This document shows, piece after piece, positions 8,360 through 16,660 of a stretch of DNA of 64,000 nt. The notes beneath the pieces were generated by a model. That model had not been told where the DNA came from and searched no databases. It worked only from the letters and a program-made list of their open reading frames with translations. Every line of letters starts with the position of its first letter. Position 1 is the stretch's first letter. The stretch is from Desulfopila sp. IMCC35006 (GTDB taxonomy: Bacteria; Desulfobacterota; Desulfobulbia; Desulfobulbales; Desulfocapsaceae), in NCBI RefSeq assembly GCF_005116645.1, contig NZ_SWCM01000009.1, positions 1-64,000 of the forward strand, in the 5' to 3' direction. Both the position numbers and the translations under genes were made by a program.

Positions 8360-9829
8360 CTACTTCAAGAATTTTAATTTATTGCTAAATTGTTTCAAAT
8401 ATTTAAGTTCTCTTAAAATAACACTCCTAAAAAGAAACAATAACAATAAATTGAATAATAAAAGAGCAAGGCCAATGACCAACCACGAGGCGTTGCAATT
8501 TATTTGAAATAAAGCCATCCTGAACATATTTGCAGCAACCAGAGAAATCACGAACAGACTCATTGGTCGCAAAGACCAGGAAAACGGAATACCGACATGC
8601 AATTTGTTCAAAAGCAAGTTAATAAGGTATGCTGCTGCTTCTCCCAAGGCCCCAACAATGGCGACCCAAACGAAATCCATTTCATGAACTACAACAGGGA
8701 CAATACCGGCTATTGACAAAAACCGAATGATATTTGTGTACATAAGAGTTTTTGTTTGGCCCATCGCAATGGTAATATTTGCCGGCACCATTCGCAACAA
8801 CCTGATTGCCCATAAAACAGTCAGCCAAACCATTAGCACTGCCGCAGGACGATAAGTTTCTCCATAAACCAAGAGGAGTAATTTGTCTCCAGAAATAATA
8901 AAAATGCCTCCAAATACACTGGCAAGTAAAGCCATAACCTCATTATAGAAGCTGGCTTTTTCCTCAAAGACAGTTTGAGAACCTTGCAGCTTTGACAACA
9001 CAGGTAGCGCCAGAGAAGAGCTAATCTTGCCCACCATCATCACAGGGCTCATCACTAACATAAAGGCCGCCGAGTAATAACCGACATGAGTCATATCATA
9101 TCCGCTACCAAATAGCTTCTTTGCCGCCCCCATGATAAAACGATCTCCCTGTAAGATGCCAAACATTAACAGTCCATTTACGAGCAACGGCGCCCCAAAG
9201 GACCAAAAACGCTTAAGGTTCTGCGTGTCCCTGTTCCACCGATATTTTCTCTCTGCAACCAACTGAGTCCCAACCATAGAAAGAAATTGTTTTATGAGAA
9301 GCAAGGCCAGCATGGCCCGATAATCACCGTACCATTTACCGATGGGCCATGCGAGGAGCAGAACAATCAACTGAGTACCCATTTCAATTGATGCCCCTGG
9401 CCCAAAACGCATATTCCTTTCAATTCTTTTCTGGTCCATGTGACAAAAACCATTAAAGAGAGGGACTAACGCCAAAGCATAAAATGCCCCGGTGGCATCA
9501 GGAATATTAAAAAGATACGATAGAAATGGAGCAGAAATAACTATTACTGTAGCACCCAGCATACCACGTAGAAACAGGACAAATTGAGCAGTCTGCTGAA
9601 AACGTGGTTCATTACCGTCCGCAGCCTGTACAAGTAAAACACCCGGGGAAAAGTTGGTCATCATTTGAATAAACGACACCACCATAACAAAGATGGCAGA
9701 AATACCAAAATCAGCTGGGCTCACTATCCGCGCAATAAGAATATTCCGCACTACTGAGCAACCTTGGCTTACAACCTGGGAGAGGCCTAAAACTGCTACT
9801 CCTCTAAATAACTTCCTCCTGAGGTCCAT
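8360..9829 (-). CDS. Wzx-type polysaccharide flippase (MATE/MOP fold)
   Basis: A 489-aa polytopic membrane protein of the polysaccharide transporter family. Roughly 12-14 hydrophobic helices are spread over the whole length, starting with ILIARIVSPADFGISA near residues 30-45, a signature-like region of Wzx/MATE flippases. It would move the undecaprenyl-linked repeat unit across the inner membrane. It converges with the acetyltransferase gene to its left and is followed upstream (rightward) by the CapK-like gene on the same strand. Confidence 0.88.
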   Translation of the reverse strand: MDLRRKLFRGVAVLGLSQVVSQGCSVVRNILIARIVSPADFGISAIFVMVVSFIQMMTNFSPGVLLVQAADGNEPRFQQTAQFVLFLRGMLGATVIVISAPFLSYLFNIPDATGAFYALALVPLFNGFCHMDQKRIERNMRFGPGASIEMGTQLIVLLLAWPIGKWYGDYRAMLALLLIKQFLSMVGTQLVAERKYRWNRDTQNLKRFWSFGAPLLVNGLLMFGILQGDRFIMGAAKKLFGSGYDMTHVGYYSAAFMLVMSPVMMVGKISSSLALPVLSKLQGSQTVFEEKASFYNEVMALLASVFGGIFIISGDKLLLLVYGETYRPAAVLMVWLTVLWAIRLLRMVPANITIAMGQTKTLMYTNIIRFLSIAGIVPVVVHEMDFVWVAIVGALGEAAAYLINLLLNKLHVGIPFSWSLRPMSLFVISLVAANMFRMALFQINCNASWLVIGLALLLFNLLLLFLFRSVILRELKYLKQFSNKLKFLK

Positions 9830-9869
9830 TATTCGTTACACCATCCCCATCACAACATGCATAGTTGAT

Positions 9870-11258
9870 CTAATTTGATGTACAATTATCAGTTTTACCT
9901 GGTCCACTTACCTCATTTTTTTCATAAATATCGTATTCTGACCAAATCGGTTTTCTTTTTCCTCCACTAGTTTTTTCCAATTCGATCACTTTCTTGATAT
10001 TTACATCCACTTCATTGGAGAGATGCTTCCCGAGAATGTTATGAATATGTTCAACATATTGCGGTTGCATCACTCCGCGACAGCATATTCTCACCTCCAT
10101 CTTGTTTGGACCGGTTTGCACGACTTGCCAACCGTCGATTTCCATAGAACCAAACAAAAGAGTAAGCGCTGGTCCAGAAATTGATTGGCCGTTAGAAAAG
10201 GTTAATATATCAGCCGTTCGTCCTTCCACAGAAGAAATCAAAGGAAACGAAGAATCACAGGAGCACAACTCGTCACCAAGCGTCACTAAGTCGCCATTTT
10301 CATAGCGAATAAAAGGTGTCGATCTGTTCCATAAATTGGTTATAATCAGGCGACCTTGCCCTTCGCAATCAGTATTATCGACTTCAAGAACTGATTGAAG
10401 GTCATTATAGTGAAGTCCATCATGAAGTGAACACTCATAAGACTCATACCCTCCGTCGTTGCAACCAAGATTGTTGAAAACAGGACAATTGAAGTAGTGT
10501 TCTATGCCATCCCGGTATTGTGGTAAAAGCATCTCCGCTGTAGTGACAATTGCTTTGAGTCCATCATAAACCAGGCCAAGCTCCGAAAGATGTTTGCCAA
10601 AAAGATACAACACTGAAGGGTAACCATACAAAAACTTTGCATTATGTTTACGAAGACGATGATAATAATCCCTTGCTAAGGCAGGAGACATAACAACTCC
10701 ATATAAAAAAAGCCGCCGGTGCAACTTAGAACGGATTCGTGCTTCAAAAGACATCCTTTCAGGGACTAGTGACCCTCCTGCAATAACCCCAACTGGGTCT
10801 CCAAAAACATACCCGGTTTGCGACCACCCCCATAGATGAAAAGCTTCAGCGAGGGTCCATTGCTCCAAATCTCGATTATAGTGAACAGGCTGTCCGGTTG
10901 TGCCACCAGTATGCCATTTTCGATGTTTTATTGAGTGTAAGTTATCTGCGCTGACTTGAGAAGCATTTGCACGAAACACATCTTTTGTAAGGACAGGGTA
11001 TCTTTGAAGATCCTCAAGACTTCTGATTTTAGTATATTGCACTCCATGATCCCCCCAATACTCACGATAAAAAGGAACATGATTCCATGCAAATTCAATA
11101 ATTTCCTCCAATCTCTTAAGACGCCATTCACTTCGCTTCTGAGAAGACCACGACTGCATCTCTAATAACCATCTATACATGCCAAAGACATCCAAACCAT
11201 TTATTCGATAAAATAAACTGACTATTGCTTGGAAACTTTTTGGGTGAATCTTTGCCAT
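9870..11258 (-). CDS. CapK/PaaK-like adenylate-forming enzyme
   Basis: A 462-aa member of the AMP-binding superfamily, close to phenylacetate-CoA ligase (PaaK) and to CapK-type proteins of capsule clusters. The phosphate-binding loop is HTGGTTGQPVHY near residue 115. The adenylation motif region ENGDLV and the hinge follow in the last third. Length matches the CapK-related group. In exopolysaccharide loci these enzymes are thought to activate a small carboxylic acid for attachment to the polymer. The substrate is not deducible. The gap to the flippase is about 40 bp, so the two are probably one operon. Confidence 0.82.
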   Translation of the reverse strand: MAKIHPKSFQAIVSLFYRINGLDVFGMYRWLLEMQSWSSQKRSEWRLKRLEEIIEFAWNHVPFYREYWGDHGVQYTKIRSLEDLQRYPVLTKDVFRANASQVSADNLHSIKHRKWHTGGTTGQPVHYNRDLEQWTLAEAFHLWGWSQTGYVFGDPVGVIAGGSLVPERMSFEARIRSKLHRRLFLYGVVMSPALARDYYHRLRKHNAKFLYGYPSVLYLFGKHLSELGLVYDGLKAIVTTAEMLLPQYRDGIEHYFNCPVFNNLGCNDGGYESYECSLHDGLHYNDLQSVLEVDNTDCEGQGRLIITNLWNRSTPFIRYENGDLVTLGDELCSCDSSFPLISSVEGRTADILTFSNGQSISGPALTLLFGSMEIDGWQVVQTGPNKMEVRICCRGVMQPQYVEHIHNILGKHLSNEVDVNIKKVIELEKTSGGKRKPIWSEYDIYEKNEVSGPGKTDNCTSN

Positions 11259-11283
11259 AATATCCAGCCCTCTATTACACTAT

Positions 11284-13077
11284 TTATTGAACCACCTTGA
11301 AGTCGGAAGGACGACTAAGCCCTCCAGTGATCCCACTGTATTGATAGGCCCCTATGTCGATTGGTGATTGGAGTGGACGTAGAGTCCTCACAAAATCCTC
11401 AATAAGTAAGTTGTTGGGTTCCCCTTTCATTATTGCATCTGTTGAATCTTTTGTTAAGCGGTAGTTTCCTGAACTTACGTTAGCACCCGAAACAGGCAAA
11501 TTCAGAAACTTCGGATCTCCGCTGCGTGATTTAGCATCCTGATTGTCGAAGTTCGTTGATGCATATTTTTGCCACTCAGCCAAAGTAAAATTAGCTGTTC
11601 CATATCTGATGACACTACTTTCCACATTAGTTCGATAATAAAGATTGTTGTCAACAATTGGCATCATTGATGGTGTTATTGAGTTGTCATAATAGATAGC
11701 ACTCACCGCTGAATTTTTATTCATCTGCACAAAAATATTGTCTTTGATGGTATGTCTTATATAGGCCGTATCTAGTTGACTGCCAAAATACAAAGCAGTT
11801 GTTCCCACAACGTTACATCCAGTTCCGGAAGTATCATAAAAAATAAAAGTGTTCCCAAGGAATTGGACGTTACTTGCCTCTGGTACAGAAAATCCCCTGC
11901 CAAACGGGTTAACTACTATGTTATTTCTCACTGTAATATTATAGGTATCGTCTTCAAACTGCCCTAGCCCAGAACCGTTTGCACACTGAAATTCCCTATC
12001 CGAGTAAATAAAATTCTTCTCAATGACAATGTCATGCGGATCATCCTTCTCGTCTAAGAGATTATTATTGTTTCCATAAATATGAAACCAATTTCCTGAA
12101 TGACAACGACCGTAGTTTTCATCTCCTTGAAGTTGCCAACCATCATGAACGGTATTCCCACTCATAGTAACCCCGCCAACACCTCCTGTGATTGAGAATG
12201 CTACAGAAAAATGCCCCTCCTGCTCCCCGGAATCTTTTCCGCCTATATCATTGTTCAAAATTTTAATATTCGAGCCACGCCAAACCCTTATTGCAAACTT
12301 ACCCGCTGCATATACTTCATTGTTTTGAATAGTAATATTTGTATTGCCATCATAGACCTCAATACCTATCTGACTCGCTATTCCGTTGGGGGCGATAGTC
12401 GATGAGTCACCATCTGATTCTGCACCAACGCAGCACCCATCATCCCAATTTTCAGATCCATGTATTTTATTCTCTTCAATTATTATATCATCACATTGTC
12501 GATAAAGTCTTATCGCACCCATGTCATAAATCGAATTACTACCATTATACTTCGCACTTTGGCATTGACCAGAGCGGTAAACCTTTGCATATCCATTCTG
12601 GGCAGATCCATTAATTAAACTAGATGAATTATAAGTATTCTTAACATTAATAATTTCAAAACCACGAATCGTTACATGGCTGACTTGTTTTGCGTTGAAC
12701 GCGTGATAGAATTGGGCATTACCATCTATAATTGCCTGACCACTCCCCCAAGCCCCTGTAGTGTTCCCATCGTATACAACACGACGATCAGTACTCGTGC
12801 CAGAGTGAACTAAAATTTCACCTGCATATGAAACACCACCCTTGAAAATTACTGCATCACCTCCTGTAAATGTTTTTGTAGCTGGATTTCCAATAGCATT
12901 TATGTCTCCTGGGCAATGTTTCCATGGTGTTAATATAGATGTTCCATCATTATAATCGTTACCATTTAAGTAATCGATATAGAAAGTACCGCCAACCGCC
13001 GCAGAAATGCTAACTGAAAATAGGCTAACGCCAAGACAAAACGTAATCAACAGAGTCTGATATCTTTTGATAATCAT
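11284..13077 (-). CDS. Secreted right-handed beta-helix protein
   Basis: A 597-aa protein with a Sec signal peptide (about residues 1-27, LLITFCLGVSLFSVSISA). The start GGTFYIDYLNGNDYNDGTS is typical of secreted pectate-lyase-like/parallel beta-helix proteins. Repeated short Asn-rich turns such as IRGFEIINV, IIIEENKIHG, ITIQNNEVYAAG, IKILNNDIGG and IVIEKNFIYS mark a parallel beta-helix solenoid. There is no C-terminal PEP-CTERM signal. It may bind, cleave or epimerise the secreted polysaccharide, as such proteins do in other EPS clusters. It ends 25 bp before the CapK-like start, suggesting one transcription unit. Confidence 0.78.
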   Translation of the reverse strand: MIIKRYQTLLITFCLGVSLFSVSISAAVGGTFYIDYLNGNDYNDGTSILTPWKHCPGDINAIGNPATKTFTGGDAVIFKGGVSYAGEILVHSGTSTDRRVVYDGNTTGAWGSGQAIIDGNAQFYHAFNAKQVSHVTIRGFEIINVKNTYNSSSLINGSAQNGYAKVYRSGQCQSAKYNGSNSIYDMGAIRLYRQCDDIIIEENKIHGSENWDDGCCVGAESDGDSSTIAPNGIASQIGIEVYDGNTNITIQNNEVYAAGKFAIRVWRGSNIKILNNDIGGKDSGEQEGHFSVAFSITGGVGGVTMSGNTVHDGWQLQGDENYGRCHSGNWFHIYGNNNNLLDEKDDPHDIVIEKNFIYSDREFQCANGSGLGQFEDDTYNITVRNNIVVNPFGRGFSVPEASNVQFLGNTFIFYDTSGTGCNVVGTTALYFGSQLDTAYIRHTIKDNIFVQMNKNSAVSAIYYDNSITPSMMPIVDNNLYYRTNVESSVIRYGTANFTLAEWQKYASTNFDNQDAKSRSGDPKFLNLPVSGANVSSGNYRLTKDSTDAIMKGEPNNLLIEDFVRTLRPLQSPIDIGAYQYSGITGGLSRPSDFKVVQ

Positions 13078-13401
13078 GATTTTTTCCTTTGCTTACATAA
13101 TTTTGAAAAACAACTAAAAACCTGGCACTTACCATGTCTTCTGTACTGTGCTCGACAAGCAAAATAGCCAAAAAAATGCGGCTAAAAAGACCGGTAAATT
13201 ATCCGACAATTTTGAACTCGAAAACTCCTTGATTTTGCCAGCTCATTTTTAAGCAATCCACCAGAAAATGGATTCTATCCAATTGCCCACAACGCTTCTC
13301 TGATATTTGCCTTCAGGATTGGATATAGGGTTACGCACTAATGCCACATCAACATGCATGCACCGTTCCATGTTGCACAAGTTTTTAATTTGAATAGCAC
13401 A
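13078..13401. other. Intergenic stretch upstream of beta-helix gene
   Basis: A 324-bp stretch that should hold the promoter of the beta-helix/CapK/flippase genes on the minus strand. I looked for a sigma-54 GG-N10-GC element and found none with correct spacing. No coding remnant is recognisable, though it may include decayed 3' sequence of the GH16-like remnant to its right. Confidence 0.4.
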
Positions 13402-13815
13402 TCAATGCACATCTTTTTTGGGGAAGGTAGTCTTTCTAAAACCCATATTATCAGATCGAAATTCACCTATTCCACTTCCATTTTCAACATATAGTTTAAT
13501 AGCTACTTGCAAAATTAATACATCTCCTCGCTTCTCTTTGAGAATATTTTCACGTGACAAATACCCAGTTTTATTACTACTTCTCTTAAAAAGAAGGCAA
13601 TAGGAATTATCTATATCTTTTCTGTCAATATCTTTGTTTACTTTATCATTTTCCAGCATCCATAAGGATAACCAGTTACCAGAGAATTAAAAAGGAATCG
13701 AAAGTATCGTCTAAAATGTGAGGCCCGGTCAGTTTTCAATAACTATAAATAAAACAAGGTAGCTAAAGGGGAAAATGTTGATACTGATATGACTTTTCCT
13801 CAAATAAGCTGACAG
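13402..13815 (-). pseudogene. GH16-like protein remnant, copy 2
   Basis: On the minus strand the sequence reads ILDDTFDSF, then shifts frame into GNWLSLWMLEND, then stays open to the TAA at 13402 through YLSRENILKEKRGD, VLILQVAIKLYVENGSG and IGEFRSDNMGF. The GEFRS context with a preceding beta-strand pattern resembles the start of a glycoside hydrolase 16 (laminarinase-like) domain, but the catalytic part is missing. It is a diverged duplicate of the copy at 13896-14279: the DDxFDSF and GNWxxLW blocks align. Frameshifts and the missing C-terminus make it a pseudogene. The GH16 call is tentative. Confidence 0.6.
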
Positions 13816-13895
13816 AGTGACGAGTATAAAATTTAAGCAAGATAGTTGCAGTTTTCTCAATATGGAGATCTTTTCCAGAGCTTCTACAGGCACGA

Positions 13896-14279
13896 CTATG
13901 GACATTTTTCCAAAAATCCGTTCAGATTATTAACCACAATTGTATTTGGAGTTACATTTTCGGCAGCCATTGCGTCGACTCCAACAAAACCTTCCTTTAA
14001 AATTGTTATTCAGCCTTTTTCCAGCAACCACAAAGGAGTCCAATTGCCCAAAAGTGAAAAAGAATCGAATGAATCGTCCAAAAGGATGCCTGGTACCGGA
14101 ACGTCAATGACGTTATGTTCGATAAGATATTTAAAAGGGAAAAATTTACTGAGTGTGAACTTCTCAAAATAATCGATACCGATGTTACTTTTCAGCCAAT
14201 AGCCGAAAAGGCTAAAAACAATAGCTGTAATTCCCAGGGCACCATATGCTAACTTCCTTTTCTTCTTTCTGACCTTCAT
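13896..14279 (-). pseudogene. Membrane-anchored GH16-like protein remnant, copy 1
   Basis: It starts with an ATG at 14279 that overlaps the end of the acetyltransferase gene (14276). It encodes a basic N-terminus (MKVRKKKRK), one transmembrane segment (LAYGALGITAIVFSLFGYWL) and an exported part with DDSFDSFSLLGNWTPLWLLEKG-type sequence. An in-frame TGA ends the ORF at 14010, but the same frame continues as ITILKEGFVGVDAMAAENV and stops for good at 13896. The protein is thus a truncated membrane-anchored enzyme, homologous to copy 2 next door. The 4-bp overlap with the acetyltransferase suggests the ancestral gene was part of that operon. Confidence 0.65.
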
Positions 14280-14761
14280 TTACGTACTTTCAGGATGCGA
14301 GCCGGATTACCCACCACCACCATATTTGGCGGTACATCTTTAGTCACAACTGCACCTGCTCCAACGAGCGCCCCTTCTCCAATAGTCACTCCGCAAAGAA
14401 TAGTCGCATTTGATCCGATAGATGCTCTTTTCTTAATAAAGGTTGGTATGCATTTCCAGTCAGCCTCGGTCTTAAGCGATCCGTCTGTGTTGACTGCCGC
14501 GGGATCGAGATCGTTAATAAACATAACACCGTGTCCGACCATAACTTCATCTTCGATTGAGACGCCTTCACAGATGAAGGTGTGGCTTTGGATTTTGCAA
14601 CGTTTTCCGATTGTGGCGTTTTTTTGAATTTCGACGAATGGGCCTATTTTTGTTTCATCGCCAATTGTGCAGCCGTAGAGGTTGGTGTAGGGGGCGATGG
14701 TTACGTTTTTGCCTAGTTTTACGTCTGGGGCGATTTGATTGTTTGGGTTGTTTTTTGGCAT
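14276..14761 (-). CDS. WbpD-like hexapeptide N-acetyltransferase
   Basis: A 161-aa left-handed beta-helix acetyltransferase. Hexapeptide turns run through most of the protein ([54 protein letters not shown]). The insertion [16 protein letters not shown] is typical of WbpD/WlbB-type enzymes that acetylate the 3-amino group of UDP-2-acetamido-3-amino-2,3-dideoxyglucuronic acid. The nearby DegT aminotransferase (15346-16455) and the UDP-sugar dehydrogenase (30423) would be pathway partners; the WbpB-type oxidoreductase is not in the window. Family assignment is firm, substrate inferred. Confidence 0.83.
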   Translation of the reverse strand: MPKNNPNNQIAPDVKLGKNVTIAPYTNLYGCTIGDETKIGPFVEIQKNATIGKRCKIQSHTFICEGVSIEDEVMVGHGVMFINDLDPAAVNTDGSLKTEADWKCIPTFIKKRASIGSNATILCGVTIGEGALVGAGAVVTKDVPPNMVVVGNPARILKVRK

Positions 14762-14763
14762 GG

Positions 14764-14845
14764 GAGTTAAAGGCTCAAAGGCGCAAGGGCTTAATGGCTT
14801 AGGGGGTTAAGGGGCTTAAGGGGCTTAAGGCTCAAAGGCTTAGGT
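14764..14845. repeat. G-rich short-period repeat block 1
   Basis: Imperfect tandem units of about 8-10 bp built on GGCTTAAGG, GGCTTAGGG and GGCTCAAAGG. Related blocks lie at 15196-15350 and 16478-16660. This one sits between the acetyltransferase and the four-helix-bundle gene. Confidence 0.8.
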
Positions 14846-15196
14846 TTTTCTTCTTGCTTGGATTAGGCGCATTAGCATTGAGGAGATTATTTTACATTCT
14901 TTTTCTATGTCCTCATATGTTTTTTTGTCAATGTAGCTGATTTCAAATGCTATGAGTGATTGCGTTAGTAGTTCTGCTGTGGAACCTTTTGCGTAGTAGA
15001 AATGTCGTATTGACTGCTTATCTGTATCTAGTTCGTCTCCCTCGGCAATGTTACTGGGAATTGAGATTGCTGCACGTCGGATTTGATCTTTCAGGCCGTA
15101 GTCATTCGCTAGTTTGCCATTATTGGTTAGTTTGTAAATGTGTACGGCTAGTTCTTTTGCTTTTTGCCATACTGTTAGTTTTTGAAAATTTCCCAT
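14840..15196 (-). CDS. Four-helix bundle protein (S23/avd-like)
   Basis: A 118-aa protein of the four-helix-bundle family first seen in 23S rRNA intervening sequences and related to the Avd accessory protein of diversity-generating retroelements. Visible family features are the N-terminal FQKLTVWQKAKELAVHIY, the DYGLKDQIRRAAISIPSNIAEG motif near residues 38-58, and FYYAKGSTAELLTQ near 76. The function of stand-alone members is unknown. It interrupts the sugar-biosynthesis genes on the same strand and is flanked on both sides by G-rich short-period repeats, which suggests it arrived as a mobile unit. No reverse transcriptase or rRNA is nearby. Confidence 0.9.
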   Translation of the reverse strand: MGNFQKLTVWQKAKELAVHIYKLTNNGKLANDYGLKDQIRRAAISIPSNIAEGDELDTDKQSIRHFYYAKGSTAELLTQSLIAFEISYIDKKTYEDIEKECKIISSMLMRLIQARRKT

Positions 15197-15350
15197 GGGG
15201 GTGGTAGAGGGCGTAAAGGTTTAGGGTTTAGTGGCGTAAAGGGCTTAGGGGCACAAAAGGCTTCGGGCTTAGAGGCGTATGGCGTAATGGCTTAGGGCGA
15301 AAGGACCTTGCGCCTTAGGCCTTACGCCTTTAAGCCCGTATGCCTTTACG
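15196..15350. repeat. G-rich short-period repeat block 2
   Basis: About 150 bp of degenerate 8-10 bp units (GGCGTAAAGG, GGCTTAGGG, GGCACAAAAGG). The right side reads as the complementary pattern (GCCTTACGCC, CCTTTACGCC), so the block forms a large imperfect inverted repeat. It runs into the last codons of the aminotransferase gene. Confidence 0.8.
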
Positions 15351-16455
15351 CCTTTTTTACTGCCTCTTTGATTTTTTCCGCTACGTATTGAATACTTTCT
15401 TCCTCCAGTTCCGGAAACATCGGCAACGAGACGAATTCCTGGGCGCATTTTTCAGCGATGGGGAAATCTCCCTGGTTGTAGCCTAAGAATTGATATGCCT
15501 CTTGCAGGTGGAGCGGGACGGGATAGTGGATGCCGCAGGTTATGCCCTGCTCGGAGAGGTCTTTAATCAGCTCGTCTCGATTTTTTGTGCGGATTGCATA
15601 GACGTGGTAGACATGTTTTGCGTAATCTGCTTCTAATGGAATGGTTATCTCCGGTATCTCTGTCAGGAGTTCATTGTAAAGTTTGGCTCTGCTGCGTCTG
15701 GCATCGGTCCAGGCAGGGAGATGGGGCAGCTTTACATCAAGAACTGCGCCTTGGAAGCCATCCATGCGGGTATTCCAGCCTATTATTGCGTGATAGTATT
15801 TTTTTCTTTGGCCGTGGTCGCGAAACATGCGCATTTTATCGGCAAGTTCCTGGTTATTGGTGATCACAGCTCCTGCCTCGCCATATGCGCCGAGGTTTTT
15901 TCCAGGATAAAAGCTGAAACAACCGGCATCTCCAAGCGAACCTGCTGGGCGGCCTTTGTATTCTGCGTTATGGGCCTGACATGCGTCTTCGATGACCACA
16001 AGGTTATGTCTGCGGGCTATGTCCAGGATAGGATCTACATCAGCCGTCTGGCCAAAAAGATGGACCGGGATAATGGCTTTTGTTTTGGGGGTAATGGCGG
16101 CTTCTATAAGCGAGGGATCTATATTGTAGGTTTGTTCATCGATATCAACAAATACCGGTGTAGCCCCACAGAAGCTTATCGCTTCCGCCGTAGCAATAAA
16201 TGTCCCTGGGGAAGTAATTACCTCATCGCCTTTGCCGATATCCAGGCCTATGAGAGCCATCCAGAGGGCGTCTGTACCACTGCCGACGCCTATGGCATGA
16301 TCGCATTGGCAGAAGCTGGCAAAATTCTCTTCGAATCTTTTCACCTGGGGGCCACCGGCAAAGGAGGTGTTGCTTATAACTTCCTGTAAGGCCGTGGCGA
16401 TTTCATCTTTTATTGTTTCGTATTGGGCAGTTAAGTTTAGGAATGGGATGGTCAT
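15346..16455 (-). CDS. DegT/DnrJ/EryC1/StrS sugar aminotransferase
   Basis: A 369-aa PLP-dependent aminotransferase that converts a keto-sugar nucleotide to an amino sugar. The PLP lysine lies in the motif SFYPGKNLGAYGEAG near residue 184. The upstream GVGSGTDALWMAL near 55-67 binds the cofactor phosphate, and DACQAHNAEY near 160 holds the conserved Asp. Start taken at MTIPFLNL; an ATG four codons upstream is possible. It resembles WbpE-type enzymes acting on UDP-3-keto-GlcNAcA, which fits the neighbouring WbpD-like acetyltransferase. The four-helix-bundle gene and repeats now separate the two. Confidence 0.9.
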   Translation of the reverse strand: MTIPFLNLTAQYETIKDEIATALQEVISNTSFAGGPQVKRFEENFASFCQCDHAIGVGSGTDALWMALIGLDIGKGDEVITSPGTFIATAEAISFCGATPVFVDIDEQTYNIDPSLIEAAITPKTKAIIPVHLFGQTADVDPILDIARRHNLVVIEDACQAHNAEYKGRPAGSLGDAGCFSFYPGKNLGAYGEAGAVITNNQELADKMRMFRDHGQRKKYYHAIIGWNTRMDGFQGAVLDVKLPHLPAWTDARRSRAKLYNELLTEIPEITIPLEADYAKHVYHVYAIRTKNRDELIKDLSEQGITCGIHYPVPLHLQEAYQFLGYNQGDFPIAEKCAQEFVSLPMFPELEEESIQYVAEKIKEAVKKA

Positions 16456-16477
16456 GTTAATTTTCACTTTAAAGGTT

Positions 16478-16660
16478 GAAGTAAGGGCTTAAGGGTTTAG
16501 GGGTTTAGGGCGTAAGGGCTCAGGGCGTAAGGGCTCAGGGCGTAAGGGCATAAGGCTTAGGGCTTAGGGGCTTAGGGGCTTGCACCTTTACGCCTTTTTA
16601 AGCCTTTGCGCCTTTAAACCCTTACACCTTTACGCCTTACGCCTTCACGCCCCTAGCGTC
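16478..16660. repeat. G-rich short-period repeat block 3
   Basis: Dense tandem units such as GGGCGTAAGGGCTCA repeated several times. On the right these give way to the complementary form (CCTTTACGCC, GCCTTTGCGCC, CACGCCCC), so transcripts could fold into a long imperfect hairpin. It lies between the aminotransferase and the sugar-phosphate transferase genes and may reduce read-through between them. Confidence 0.8.

Noticed and set aside
13078-13401. Sigma-54 promoter before the beta-helix gene
   Set aside because: Candidate GG and GC pairs on the minus strand have 8 or 11 bases between them, not 10, so they do not fit RpoN spacing.
14840-15196. Diversity-generating retroelement suggested by the Avd-like four-helix-bundle protein
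   Set aside because: No reverse transcriptase, template repeat or variable repeat is seen nearby, and stand-alone S23-like genes are common.
14765-16660. CRISPR array suggested by repeated short units
   Set aside because: Units are only 8-10 bp, degenerate and without unique spacers; no cas genes are present.
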